A stretch of DNA of 64,000 nt from CAYTGR01 sp964437445 (GCA_964437445.1 CAYTGR010000018.1:11449-75448); one strand, 5' to 3'; positions 15,798 through 24,881 are shown, numbered from the stretch's first letter. Translations and numbers: made by a program. The notes: generated by a model not told the origin, from the letters alone.

Positions 15798-18700
15798 TCA
15801 CCGGTTCCGTGCTTCTGTGCCACCGTTTTGCAGCACCAGCGGCAGGTAGAACCGGTTTTCCCCGCCCGTGATGACCGTGGCACTGAGCGGCGGGCCGACC
15901 ACGGGTATCGGCCAGAGCGTCGCCGCGACCTGGTAGGCCGGGTTGACGATCACCGTCCCGGTGGGGACCCGGGGCAGCGTGATGGCATAGCTGACCGTCA
16001 CCGTTGCGCCGGCGGGCAGCGCCAGGTCAGGCCAGAGTACAACGCTGCTATTCAGGCTACCGCCCTGGTCGGCCCAGGCCAGGGTGGTGGAGGCCGGGAT
16101 GGTGCTGCTGATGGTGACACCGGTCAGCGCCGTGCCAGTGTTGCTCACTTGCAGGGTGTAGGTGAGCCGGCCGGCGGCAAAGGGGTGCTGCGGCGTGACC
16201 GCTCCCGTGATGTGGAGCGGCGAGGGCAGCGGTCCGGCTAAGTGCGCTGCCGTCCCCACCGCCGCTCTGACCATAGCGGTCAGATACTCCAGATTCAAGG
16301 TTGCCAGCCGGTCACTTGTTTTGTGATAATGAGGAGTGCAGTCTCCCTTGCAATCCTCAATGGCTAAAATGGCCGGGTACCCCTGGGCCCAGAAACTGGC
16401 GTTATCGCTGCGATTGCCCAGACCGTCATCCACCCATAGCGTGGGGGAGAGCGGCAGCGCGTACCGGGCCACCACCTGGCTGAAGACGCCAGCCACCCCC
16501 AGCGAAGCAGGGACCGTGCTGCGGGCGTACAACCCCATCACCGGCGCGCCGGTGGCATCGTAGCCGATCATGTCCAGGTTCACCACCCCCCGGATGTCGT
16601 CGCCGTGGGCGCGCGCTTCAGCCGCGTAGACGGCGCTGCCGCGCAAGCCCTGCTCCTCGCCGGTGAAGAGCACAAAGCGGAGCGTGCGCTCAAACGGGTA
16701 CTGGCTCAAAATCTCGGCGGCGGTCAACACCCCGACTGAACCGCTGGCGTTGTCGTCGGCGCCGGGCGCTATATCCGCTTGCGGCATGTCATCCAGGTGC
16801 GCCGTGACTAAGATGATTTCCTGCGGCTGGGTGAGGCCGGGCAGTTCTGCCACCACGTTGTGGCTGCTGAGACTGGAGAAGCTCCACGGGTGATAGGTCG
16901 GCGCCAGTCCCATCCCGGCCAGCTGTTCGTAGACATAGTGTGTGGCCTGTTGGATGGCAGCGGTGAAATAGGTATTGCGGGTGAGCAGCGTGGTGGAAAG
17001 GCCGCCGACCGTGACCGATACCTCTCCGGTGAGGCGGGCCAGCGCCGTGGTGAGCGCGGCAGTCTGCACCTGCTCCAGTAGCACCGGGATGGAGGGCGTC
17101 TCCGTGGTCACGGTGCGCACCCAGAGGGTATGAGTGGCGGTGAAGACGGAGGGGCAGCCGGTGGCCACGGTGAGGGTCATTGCATAGGGGTGCGGGGTGG
17201 CGCTCAGGGGAAAGGTGTGGGTGACCGGATTGCCTGCCTGGACCGGTGAGCCATCGCCAAAGTCCCAGGTATAGGTCACGGCGCCCGCCCCGCCGGTCAG
17301 AATGCCGGTGAACGTGACCGGCTGACCGCCGCGCACCCAGGAAGGGTTGGTGGTGAAATCGGCCACCGCCGGTTGCTGGCAGGCCACCATCAGGGCCTGG
17401 GCGGTGGCAGAGTACACATCCAGCCGGCCCCAGCCGTACACGTTGTTGGGGACAGCGCCGGGGGCGTCCCCACATTGCGTGCTGCTGTAGGGGACGGCGG
17501 TGGTGTTCAGGAGCTCCTCGGTGGCAGTCAGCGCGCCGGTCAGCGAGGGCACCGCCGACCAGAGTAGCGCTACCGCGCCCGCCACATGCGGCCCGGCCAT
17601 GGAGGTGCCGGAGAGCGGACCGTACCCTCCGCCGGGGAGACTGGAGCGGACGTTGACGCCCGGCGCGCTGAGATCGGGCTTGCGCCGGCCGCTGCCATCA
17701 ACCGTCACCGGCCCCCGGCTGCTGAAACCGGCGATGGCGTCGCCGCTGTCGGTCGCGCCGATGGTGTAAGTGGCATCATACATCCCCGGTGGATCGTTGA
17801 CCGTGCTGCACGCTGACCCGTGATTGCCCGCCGAAGCCACCACCAGAATCCCGGCGGCGCGCACGGCTTCCACCACCTGTTGCAGCAACGCGATATGGGT
17901 AGCGTCACACCCCTCTTCGGGTGGGCAGCCCCACGAGTTGTTGATCACATCCGGGGCCAGGGCCGGGTTGCCCAGCGCTGCCGTGCCGGTGATGGGATAG
18001 GGGGCCAGGAAGAACTCAAAGCATTCGGCGTAAGTGGCCGGCGTCCCCCAACCCTGCTCCATGTTGCGACAGCCGATCCAGCGCGCGCCCGGCGCTACGC
18101 CGATTTGATTGCCGGCGCCGTCGTCGCCCACCATGGTGCCCATGGTGTGCGTGCCGTGGCCGTTGTCATCGCAGGGAATGGGCGAATCAAAGCCGCAGGG
18201 ATTGCCGGCCGGCGTGTTGGGATTGTTCTGGTGGATGGCGTCGTGCCAGTGGTAATTGTGGTTCGCCGTGGCGCCATCCCAGCCACGATAGTGCCGCAGC
18301 AACGCCGGATGGTTCCAGGCGTAGCCGGTATCCTGCCCGGCGACGACCACGCCCTGGCCGGTGTACCCGCGTGCCCAGACCTGCGGGGCGCCGATGCGGC
18401 TCACCCCCCATTCCACGCCGGCAGGAGCCGCCCCAGACCATGGACCATAGACCACAGACCCCCGATCGCTAACAACTGAAGGCTGACTGCTGACTGCTGA
18501 TGGCTGAAGGCTGATGGCTGACGGCTGGCTGCTGATGGCTGACGGCTGTTCTTCCACGCCGCGCACCGAGGGGTTGGTCTCAATGCGCGCCACATCGGGC
18601 CGGGCGGCAAGCGTCTGGATCAGCGCTTTATCCCCCTGCACCTGGAGCATGTTGACGATGTAGAACGAACGATACGGGATGCCCTGCGCATCCAACCAGG

Positions 18701-18986
18701 CGCGCAGGGGCGCCTGGCTGCGCTGCGCCGTTTCCCAGAGCGTATCCCGGACGAAACGCCTCTGGGTGGTGCGCGTGGTGGCTCGCGGGGCCGCGCTCAG
18801 GTCGGCCTGCGCTGTGAGCAGCACCAGAACATCCGCCTCCTTCTGAGTGGAGAGCGCAGCCCATACCGCCGGCGCGACTTTGGCGGCTGCCCCGGCTTCA
18901 AGGGGGCGGCTATCCAGGCCGGCTAACGCCCCCAGCAACCCGATCACCAGCCCGATCAACCACCCGCCATAATGACGTCGCATCAA
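15798..18986 (-). CDS. Secreted bifunctional protease: subtilisin (S8), PKD domain, M28 aminopeptidase
   Basis: 1062 residues. An N-terminal signal segment (about 8-25) is followed by an I9-like prodomain and an S8 subtilase with Asp219 (GQDTG), His277 (NGHGTH), the oxyanion Asn in ASAGNHGS and Ser462 (SGTSMAGPHVAG). A PKD domain (TYTWDFGDGS near 565) follows. The M28 zinc aminopeptidase has its ligand set in VTAHLDD, GADDNASG, FTGEEQG, LDMIGYD and HKTSD (about 700-905), and a DUF11-like domain ends near the LYLPLVLQ motif. The region at 147-190, between prodomain and catalytic domain, is built of heptamer-derived repeats (QPSAISS units). The product would be extracellular and degrade proteins endo- and exo-lytically. 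The stop codon lies in a composite-repeat fragment. Confidence 0.92.
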   Translation of the reverse strand: MMRRHYGGWLIGLVIGLLGALAGLDSRPLEAGAAAKVAPAVWAALSTQKEADVLVLLTAQADLSAAPRATTRTTQRRFVRDTLWETAQRSQAPLRAWLDAQGIPYRSFYIVNMLQVQGDKALIQTLAARPDVARIETNPSVRGVEEQPSAISSQPSAISLQPSAVSSQPSVVSDRGSVVYGPWSGAAPAGVEWGVSRIGAPQVWARGYTGQGVVVAGQDTGYAWNHPALLRHYRGWDGATANHNYHWHDAIHQNNPNTPAGNPCGFDSPIPCDDNGHGTHTMGTMVGDDGAGNQIGVAPGARWIGCRNMEQGWGTPATYAECFEFFLAPYPITGTAALGNPALAPDVINNSWGCPPEEGCDATHIALLQQVVEAVRAAGILVVASAGNHGSACSTVNDPPGMYDATYTIGATDSGDAIAGFSSRGPVTVDGSGRRKPDLSAPGVNVRSSLPGGGYGPLSGTSMAGPHVAGAVALLWSAVPSLTGALTATEELLNTTAVPYSSTQCGDAPGAVPNNVYGWGRLDVYSATAQALMVACQQPAVADFTTNPSWVRGGQPVTFTGILTGGAGAVTYTWDFGDGSPVQAGNPVTHTFPLSATPHPYAMTLTVATGCPSVFTATHTLWVRTVTTETPSIPVLLEQVQTAALTTALARLTGEVSVTVGGLSTTLLTRNTYFTAAIQQATHYVYEQLAGMGLAPTYHPWSFSSLSSHNVVAELPGLTQPQEIILVTAHLDDMPQADIAPGADDNASGSVGVLTAAEILSQYPFERTLRFVLFTGEEQGLRGSAVYAAEARAHGDDIRGVVNLDMIGYDATGAPVMGLYARSTVPASLGVAGVFSQVVARYALPLSPTLWVDDGLGNRSDNASFWAQGYPAILAIEDCKGDCTPHYHKTSDRLATLNLEYLTAMVRAAVGTAAHLAGPLPSPLHITGAVTPQHPFAAGRLTYTLQVSNTGTALTGVTISSTIPASTTLAWADQGGSLNSSVVLWPDLALPAGATVTVSYAITLPRVPTGTVIVNPAYQVAATLWPIPVVGPPLSATVITGGENRFYLPLVLQNGGTEARNR
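18432..18549. repeat. In-frame heptamer repeat insertion inside the protease gene
   Basis: Two heptamer families lie side by side within the coding sequence: AGACCAT/GGACCAT/AGACCAC/AGACCCC (18434-18461) and GGCTGAC/TGCTGAC/TGCTGAT/GGCTGAA/GGCTGAT/GGCTGAC (from about 18481). Three heptamers equal 21 bp, so the protein shows a 7-residue period (QPSAISS, QPSAISL, QPSAVSS, QPSVVSD). It falls at the prodomain/catalytic-domain junction. Confidence 0.85.
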
Positions 18987-19002
18987 CCTGTTTCCTCATG
19001 AT

Positions 19003-19121
19003 ACCAGTTAAGGAGTGAGCAGAGAGCAGCAAGTCGTGAGCAGAGAGCAGCAGGTAGAAGTTCCTGCTCACTGCTCACCACTCACCGCTCACTGCCCATC
19101 GCTCACCACTCACCGCTCACT
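19003..19121. repeat. Composite repeat, copy 2, overlapping the CAP gene 3' end
   Basis: ACCAGTTAAGGAGTGAGCAG, GAGAGCAGCA and CTGCTCACTGCTCACC are followed by a run of CACTCACC/GCTCACT heptamers. The last units include the CAG TGA that ends the CAP-domain gene on the minus strand (stop at 19117-19119). Confidence 0.75.
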
Positions 19122-20244
19122 GCTTGGGTCGCCCGAAATCGGCAAAGAAATAATAGCCACCCCGCCCATCGGGGATCACCGCCACGCCAACCTCGGTAAC
19201 CCACGTGCTGAGCAGCGTCCGGCGATGCCAGTCATCCGGCGGGACTTCGTCCATCCACCAGGCCACCGCTTGCTGCGGCGAAGCGGCATAGACGAAGCAT
19301 TCGGCAGCGCCGACGGCCGGATAGCCGACTCGCAACACGCGATCTTTGACCCGCGACCCGTCGGAGCCGGTATGGCTCCAGGAGTTGTGCGCCCGGCAAT
19401 CCTCGCCGTGAAGCTGCGCCGCTAAAGCCAGCGTATCATTCCAGGTGTAGGGCGGGATGCCATACGCGGCGCGCTGTTCGTTAATCAGCCGGAAGGTTTC
19501 GGCGGCCCAGGCGGCCAGATCACCAGAGGGAGCGGGCGGCGGGGCCGTGCTCACCGCCGGCGCGGGCGGGGGAGTGGCGACGGTCACGGCGGCCACCGCC
19601 GGCGTTGTGGCGGCAGGCGCTACGGTCACTGCTTGCACCACGCTTTCCAGGGGGGCCTCCAGCGGCAGGATCAAGGGTTGCCCCACTGCCAGCACATCGG
19701 CGTCGGTCAACTCGTTGACCGCCACGAGGGCCGTGAAATCCAGCCCATACTGCGCGGCAATGCCCAGCAGGGTATCCCCCTCGGCTACCGGTCGCACCAC
19801 CCAAAAGGGCGAAGCCCCCTCCCAGCCGCTGACCGGCGGGATCAGCAACGGCTGCCCTGCCTGCAAAGCGGTGCTTGCCCCCATGTCGTTAGCCAGTTGC
19901 AGCGCCGCCATCGGCACTCCCCAGCGGAGCGCCAAATCGAGCAAGGTATCCCCCGGCTGGACGGTGTAGAGGGTCGCCTGGGGCTCCGGCGTGGGGGTGG
20001 GGGGCAGTTCGGGCGCTACCGGCGACTCCGGCGTGGAGGTGGGAGGCAGTTCGGGCGCCGCCGGGATTTCTGGCAGCTGCGTTGGGGTGGGGATAGGGGT
20101 GGCGGTCACGGCGGGCGGGGACGTGAGAGACAGAGTCGGCTGGAGCGTAGGGGTAGGCGTGGTGCGCGTGCAGGCGACTAAACCCCAGCTCATCATCAGC
20201 GCCAGCCGGCTCCAGGTTCCTTTCAGCGTGCTCAGGTCAGGCAT
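19117..20244 (-). CDS. Lipoprotein with two LysM domains and a CAP/SCP domain
   Basis: 375 residues. A signal peptide ends in lipobox LVAC (about residue 23), followed by a long Thr/Pro-rich linker with near-duplicate PELPPTSTPESPVA/PELPPTPTPEPQA units. LysM 1 (TVQPGDTLLDLALRWGV, near 98) and LysM 2 (VAEGDTLLGIAAQYGL, near 153) bind peptidoglycan or chitin-like glycans. After another Ala/Pro linker comes a C-terminal CAP domain with INEQRAAYGIPPYTWND, HGEDCRAHNSWSHTGSDG and a terminal YFFADFG. The His/Glu/His cavity residues appear present. Start 20244 rather than a longer upstream frame because the lipobox and a -10 box position fit it. It is probably surface anchored; CAP function is undefined. 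Confidence 0.85.
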   Translation of the reverse strand: MPDLSTLKGTWSRLALMMSWGLVACTRTTPTPTLQPTLSLTSPPAVTATPIPTPTQLPEIPAAPELPPTSTPESPVAPELPPTPTPEPQATLYTVQPGDTLLDLALRWGVPMAALQLANDMGASTALQAGQPLLIPPVSGWEGASPFWVVRPVAEGDTLLGIAAQYGLDFTALVAVNELTDADVLAVGQPLILPLEAPLESVVQAVTVAPAATTPAVAAVTVATPPPAPAVSTAPPPAPSGDLAAWAAETFRLINEQRAAYGIPPYTWNDTLALAAQLHGEDCRAHNSWSHTGSDGSRVKDRVLRVGYPAVGAAECFVYAASPQQAVAWWMDEVPPDDWHRRTLLSTWVTEVGVAVIPDGRGGYYFFADFGRPKQ

Positions 20245-20251
20245 GGCCTTC

Positions 20252-20280
20252 ACTATACCACATCTGGTCAGAATGCAATC
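20252..20280 (-). promoter_or_regulatory. Candidate promoter of the LysM-CAP gene
   Basis: On the minus strand GATTGC (20280-20275) and TATAGT (20257-20252) are spaced by 17 bp, and TATAGT ends only 7 bases before the ATG at 20244. This gives a leaderless or near-leaderless transcript. Confidence 0.45.
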
Positions 20281-20412
20281 GGTCCTTTCAATTTGCGCTC
20301 TCTTGCTGTACAATAAGGCTTGTGCCAATGGGATCATGTGAGTGATGAGTCGGGCTGACGATGGCTGCCCACCATTCACCACTCACTTACTACTCTTTGC
20401 GAAGGAGGCACC

Positions 20413-21594
20413 ATGCATCACGTCATCATTGGCGGTGGGGTGGCCGGGATCACCGCTGCATTGGAGCTGAGCCGGCGCCAGGCCGGCCCGGTGGACCTCT
20501 ACACCGACGAACCCCACTCTTATTATTACCGGCCCCAGCTTTCTCACTTTATGGCAGGGGAAATCTCGTTAAATGAACTGCTGAAACGTTCCCCGGAATG
20601 GTACGCGCAAAGGGGGATCCAGTTACACCTGAGCACCCCGGTCAGTCAGCTGGACCCCGACCGGAAACAGATTTTCCTGGCCGGCGGTGCCCCGGTGGCT
20701 TACGACCGCCTGCTCGTCGCGGCCGGGAGCCTGCCCATCGTCCCCCGGATGGAGGGGGCCACTCAAGCGGGCGTCTTCACCTGGCGCACGCTGTCGGACG
20801 CGCTCGCCATCAAGGAACGGGCCGCACGCAGCCGCCAGGCAGTGGTGATTGGCGGTGGGCTGTTGGGGCTGGAAGCGGCCCACGGCTTGCACAAAGCCGG
20901 TTTAGACGTCACCGTGCTGGAGTTTTTCCCGCGGCTCCTGCCCCGCCAGCTGGATCAAGAAGGGGCGACCCTCTTGCAGCAGTTGATTGAAGGGTTGGGG
21001 CTGCGCGTGGCCGTCGGCGCTGAGACGCAAGAGCTCCTGGGCGATGGGGAGGTCACCGGGGTACGGCTCAAGGACGGGCGCGAATTCCCGGCGCAGCTGG
21101 TTGTCGTCGCGACCGGGGTGCGCTGCAACGTCGCGCTGGCCGCCGGCACGGCGTTGGCGACCGACCGCGGCCTGATAGTTGATGAGCATATGGCGACGAA
21201 CCTGCCCGACATTTACGCCGCCGGTGACATCGCCAGCTTCCAGGGGCGGACGTGGGCCATCGCGCCGGTGGCACAGGCGCAGGGCCGCGTCGCGGCGGCC
21301 AACATGGCCGGCGATCCCCAGGTCTACGAGGCGGCCCCGCCCGCCACGACGCTCAAGATCGTCGGCCTGGACCTCACGTCGGTCGGCACGACCCAACCCG
21401 AGCCAGGAGCAGAGGGGTACGTAGAAACGCGCGAGACCGACATCGCGGCCGGCCGCTACAAAAAGCTGGTGCTGAAAGAGGGCCGGCTTGCCGGTGCTAT
21501 CGTCATCGGCGACAAGGCGCTGGCGAAGAAACTGGAAGGGATGGTGGCAGAGAAAACCCCGCTCACAGTGGAAGAAGTCCGGTGTCTGTTGTAA
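20413..21594 (+). CDS. FAD/NAD(P)-dependent oxidoreductase (rubredoxin/nitrite reductase-like class)
   Basis: 393-residue pyridine nucleotide-disulphide oxidoreductase fold without the redox CxxxxC pair. The FAD-binding GGGVAGITAAL is at residues 7-17, YRPQLSHFMAG near 40, and the NAD(P)-binding VVIGGGLLGLEAAHGL near 144-159. The second FAD motif IYAAGDIA is near 267-274, and a C-terminal domain is typical of NADH:rubredoxin and rhodocoxin reductases. Electron partner genes (rubredoxin, ferredoxin) are not adjacent. The ribosome-binding site AAGGAGG precedes the ATG; the upstream gap carries a degenerate heptamer region (CACCATTCACCACTCAC). Confidence 0.88.
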   Translation: MHHVIIGGGVAGITAALELSRRQAGPVDLYTDEPHSYYYRPQLSHFMAGEISLNELLKRSPEWYAQRGIQLHLSTPVSQLDPDRKQIFLAGGAPVAYDRLLVAAGSLPIVPRMEGATQAGVFTWRTLSDALAIKERAARSRQAVVIGGGLLGLEAAHGLHKAGLDVTVLEFFPRLLPRQLDQEGATLLQQLIEGLGLRVAVGAETQELLGDGEVTGVRLKDGREFPAQLVVVATGVRCNVALAAGTALATDRGLIVDEHMATNLPDIYAAGDIASFQGRTWAIAPVAQAQGRVAAANMAGDPQVYEAAPPATTLKIVGLDLTSVGTTQPEPGAEGYVETRETDIAAGRYKKLVLKEGRLAGAIVIGDKALAKKLEGMVAEKTPLTVEEVRCLL

Positions 21595-21642
21595 GCTGAA
21601 CTTACGCCATGTATCGGCCATTCTTGGATAAGAGCTAAACCC

Positions 21643-23649
21643 ATGGCTCCCCGCACCAAACTGATCCTGGCATTCCTGGGGTTCCTGTGGGCCGCGTTGG
21701 TGCTGGCGGCCTTTTATGTCGTCCAGCGGCCGCTCAGCGGTGAGATCGTGCGCGGGCTGGCCGCCACCGGTTGGACCCTGGTGGTAACTCTGCTCCTGGT
21801 GGTGAACAGCGCCGGGCTGGGGCTGGGCATCTTGCGCCGTTGGTGGCCGGCCACCCTCACCCCAGGGGAACGGTTGTTATTTGGGACAGGGTTGGGGTTG
21901 GGCTGGCTGGGGCTGCTGGGACTGGGGATCGCGCTGCTCAACGCGACCTCTCGCCCGCTGTTACTGGCCTTCCACGTCGGCCTGAATGTGTTGCTCTGGC
22001 TGCGGGGATACCTGACGCAAGCCGGGCGCGATTTGTTAGACTGCGGCGCACGCTGGTCCACAGCCCGGCTCACCATCCCGCCCCTGCTGCGGGTAGCCCT
22101 CGGCATAGCGCTGCTGTGGGCCTTCTTGCTGGCGCTGCTTCCCCCTGCCGATGCATTTGACGCGCTCTTTTACCATCTGGTCTGGCCGGAACGGATCCTG
22201 CGCGACGGCTTCCAGCTGTATAACATCCCGCACTTCTGGTTCCCGGGGCTGGTGGAGGGGACTTTCCTCTGGGCGTTGGCGTTGGGGAGCGACCGCGCGC
22301 CGCAGTTGCTGCATCTGACGTGGGCGCTGCTGGCAATCGGGCTGACCTGGTACTGGGCCCTGAAAGCCTGGGACGCCCGCCGTGCCTGGCGGACACTCGC
22401 CCTGCTCATCTCTATGCCGTCACTCCCCCTGTTGGCGGCCTGGGCCTACACCGATCTGGCGCTGACGTTTTACTCGGTTGCCACTCTGTACGCCGTCTGG
22501 CGTTGGCAAGAAAGCACAGAGCGGCGCTGGCTGTGGCTCGGCGGCCTCGCCGCCGGCATGGCAATGAGCGTGAAGTACACCAGCGTGTTGGTCCCGCTCG
22601 TCGCCGGGCTGTTGATTCTACTGTGGCAACGGCGCGGCCGGCTGTGGAACGCCCTGACCTTTGGGGGCACGGCCTTAGCGGCGGCGCTGCCCTGGTATCT
22701 TCGCACCTGGCTGGCGATGGGTAATCCATTCTATCCCTTCATCTTTGGCGGGCGTTACTGGGACGCTTTCCGCGCGGCCTGGTATGCCGAGCCGGGCACC
22801 GGTATCGGCTGGAACTGGCGCGAGCTCCTGCTGCTCCCCTTCAATGCCACACTTGGACACCGGGACGCTAATTTCTACGACGGGCGGATCGGGCCGCTTT
22901 TTCTGTTACTCCTGCCCGCCACGTTAATCGTGCTCTGGGAGGCTCGGCGCGCCCCTCGCGACGCCCGGCGCGCCACGTTAGCCTTAGGGCTGTTCGCGCT
23001 GGCCAGCGGCTTGCTCTGGACCGGGGGCGTCATCAACACCGCTGCGCTCTGGCAGACTCGGCTACTCTTCCCGGCGTTGATCCCGTTTGCCCTCCTTGTA
23101 GCGGGCGGCTGGGAAGTGTTGGAGCGGCTGGACACTTCTGTTTTGCGTCTCAGCCGCCTGGCCGGGCTTTTGATCGGCGGCGTCCTGGCGGTCACCTTGC
23201 TGGATGAAGGGCTGTTTGTCCTGGGACGCCGCCCGCTGGCGGTCGCCACCGGCCTGGAGTCGCGCGCCGACTACCTGGCCCGCGTCCAGCCGGCTTACAG
23301 CCAGGCCCTGGCGTTGTTAGACGACCTGCCTACCGATGCGCGCGTCTATTTTCTCTTTGAACCGCGCAGCTATGGCGCGTCACGAGAGGTCCAACCTGAT
23401 CCGATCCTGGACAACTTCGCGCACGATCTCTACCTGTATGGCGACGCTGCCGGGGTGGTGCAGGCCTGGCGGGCAGCGGGCTACACCCATGTGCTGCTCT
23501 ACCGCTGGGGGGCGGACTTCGTGGCCCAGGCGCGGGCCGTCCGGTTCCCGGCAACGGCGGTAGCCGCGCTCCAGACCGTGACCGAAACGCTGCTCCAGCC
23601 GGTCAGCCAGACGGCCGACGGTCACTACGAGCTCTACCGGCTCCCCTAA
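21643..23649 (+). CDS. Multi-pass membrane glycosyltransferase-like protein (GT39/ArnT-like)
   Basis: 668 residues with about 12 or more hydrophobic helices in the first 515 residues and a soluble C-terminal portion. After the first helices the loop PPADAFDALFYHLVWPERIL (near 168-187) carries the acidic/His residues that match the DD/DE-type catalytic loop of GT-C fold enzymes using polyprenyl-phosphate sugars. PFYPFIFGGRYW near 364 is another typical periplasmic loop. It begins 48 bp after the oxidoreductase gene, possibly in one transcript, and is closed by a perfect hairpin. Donor and acceptor are unknown. Confidence 0.75.
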   Translation: MAPRTKLILAFLGFLWAALVLAAFYVVQRPLSGEIVRGLAATGWTLVVTLLLVVNSAGLGLGILRRWWPATLTPGERLLFGTGLGLGWLGLLGLGIALLNATSRPLLLAFHVGLNVLLWLRGYLTQAGRDLLDCGARWSTARLTIPPLLRVALGIALLWAFLLALLPPADAFDALFYHLVWPERILRDGFQLYNIPHFWFPGLVEGTFLWALALGSDRAPQLLHLTWALLAIGLTWYWALKAWDARRAWRTLALLISMPSLPLLAAWAYTDLALTFYSVATLYAVWRWQESTERRWLWLGGLAAGMAMSVKYTSVLVPLVAGLLILLWQRRGRLWNALTFGGTALAAALPWYLRTWLAMGNPFYPFIFGGRYWDAFRAAWYAEPGTGIGWNWRELLLLPFNATLGHRDANFYDGRIGPLFLLLLPATLIVLWEARRAPRDARRATLALGLFALASGLLWTGGVINTAALWQTRLLFPALIPFALLVAGGWEVLERLDTSVLRLSRLAGLLIGGVLAVTLLDEGLFVLGRRPLAVATGLESRADYLARVQPAYSQALALLDDLPTDARVYFLFEPRSYGASREVQPDPILDNFAHDLYLYGDAAGVVQAWRAAGYTHVLLYRWGADFVAQARAVRFPATAVAALQTVTETLLQPVSQTADGHYELYRLP

Positions 23650-23660
23650 GCCTAAACCAG

Positions 23661-23704
23661 CGCCGCCGGAGCATGAGGGTATCGTTCCCCCGGCTCCGGC
23701 GGCG
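23661..23704. terminator. Bidirectional hairpin between convergent genes
   Basis: A perfect 12-bp inverted repeat (23661-23672 with 23693-23704, CGCCGCCGGAGC) surrounds a 20-base loop, placed between the 3' ends of the GT39-like gene (+) and the small dimeric-barrel gene (-). There is no T-run, so termination may be factor-assisted. Confidence 0.6.
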
Positions 23705-23725
23705 ATTCAGGCTACGTGGCAATCG

Positions 23726-24034
23726 TCAGATTTGGAAGCCGCCGCGCAACGGCACGATCTTCTGCCGGTAATCGCTGATGTAAGAGAAAAGCCGCTGGCG
23801 CAATTTGATCCAGACGTCGGACGCCAGAAAGCCACGCAGGCTCTCCAGGTCCTCAGCGGCAAAACCCATCGTCACCTGCGGCCAGTCACCGTACGTGGTG
23901 TACCAGGCATCGGTAATCTGGAACCCCCGCTTGATAAACACGGCCGGAAATTCTTGCGTGATGAACTCAAAATAGGTTTCCTCCCGGCCGGGACGGATGT
24001 TCCAGGTCATCAACAGCTTGATGGGAAAGCTCAT
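23726..24034 (-). CDS. Small dimeric alpha/beta-barrel-like hypothetical protein
   Basis: 102 residues, no signal or membrane segment. The start MSFPIKLLMTWNIRPGREE and the pattern strand - helix - strand (WYTTYGDWPQVTMGF) - helix resemble NIPSNAP/EthD-type ferredoxin-like dimeric barrels, but no diagnostic catalytic residue is visible. It is encoded 42 bp downstream of the Yip1-like gene on the same strand and may share its transcript. Function unknown. Confidence 0.6.
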   Translation of the reverse strand: MSFPIKLLMTWNIRPGREETYFEFITQEFPAVFIKRGFQITDAWYTTYGDWPQVTMGFAAEDLESLRGFLASDVWIKLRQRLFSYISDYRQKIVPLRGGFQI

Positions 24035-24076
24035 CGTCTCATCCTAATCTTGTGACACTCCCCACGGGTCACACGC

Positions 24077-24853
24077 TTAAGGGCCGGGGGTAAACATGTT
24101 CCCTGGCATCTGCCGCATCAGCTCTCCAAGCGAAGCGCCGATCACTGCCGCAATCCCCCCTATCAGGCAGCAAAACACCAGGAAGAGCAAAGCATAGGGG
24201 ATCAGCACCGAGGCAAATCCTTTACCCAGCGAGAAACGATGCGCCGCAGCGACGCCGATCGCTTCCAGGACCACGGTGTAGAGGGAAACCGCCAGCGAGA
24301 TCAAACTGAAGAGCAGCTGCAAGACCACGCCGACGTAGGGAATCTGCGCCAACAACGCGCTGATCAGGGCGATGGCAGCTGCGACAATTCCCAGCGGCGC
24401 GGTCACGGCGGCGAACAGGAAAAAGGTCTCGGTGTAAGTCCCCTGCCCCTGAAAGAGCTTAGCGATCAACTGGAAAAGCCCCACGATGGCAAAAGAGGCA
24501 AGTAACCCCATCACCAGGCCCGTGGGAATACCGCACAACATGGAGCCCAGCGAGAAGGTGCTCTCGCGTATCGGCAGCTCCCGCAGCAACTCCGGGGGCA
24601 TGGTCTGCCAGTACCGGCGGCCAAAGAGGGCCAACGGCAGAAAGCCAAGCAGGCTTGTGATCACCGAGGTGACCAGCAGCCAGACTACCGCTCGGCCCAG
24701 GGCTGCTTCGGGCAAGAATTGCTCAAAAGTTTTCACCGACGGGGAAAGCAACAACCGCATCCAGAGCTGGAGAAACGGCGTTTTACCCGAGGCCGGCGCC
24801 GGCATCGCTGGTTGAGCAGATTGATTTTGTAAAGGATCAGGCCCCAATTCCAT
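24077..24853 (-). CDS. Yip1-domain-like membrane protein
   Basis: 258 residues with a hydrophilic, Pro-rich N-terminal 30 residues and five or six hydrophobic segments from about residue 55 to 240. The pattern FLQLWMRLLLSPSVKTFEQF before the first helix and the spaced helices containing TETFFLFAAVTAPLGIV are typical of bacterial Yip1-family proteins of unknown function. The ribosome-binding site AAAGGAGG lies at the edge of the composite repeat (24861-24877), so repeat and translation signal abut. Confidence 0.65.
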   Translation of the reverse strand: MELGPDPLQNQSAQPAMPAPASGKTPFLQLWMRLLLSPSVKTFEQFLPEAALGRAVVWLLVTSVITSLLGFLPLALFGRRYWQTMPPELLRELPIRESTFSLGSMLCGIPTGLVMGLLASFAIVGLFQLIAKLFQGQGTYTETFFLFAAVTAPLGIVAAAIALISALLAQIPYVGVVLQLLFSLISLAVSLYTVVLEAIGVAAAHRFSLGKGFASVLIPYALLFLVFCCLIGGIAAVIGASLGELMRQMPGNMFTPGP

Positions 24854-24881
24854 AGTTTACCTCCTTTGAAAATAGCGCTTT

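Noticed and set aside
18432..18549. CRISPR-like regular repeat
   Set aside because: Units are 7 bp without spacers and lie in a coding frame; no cas genes anywhere in the window.
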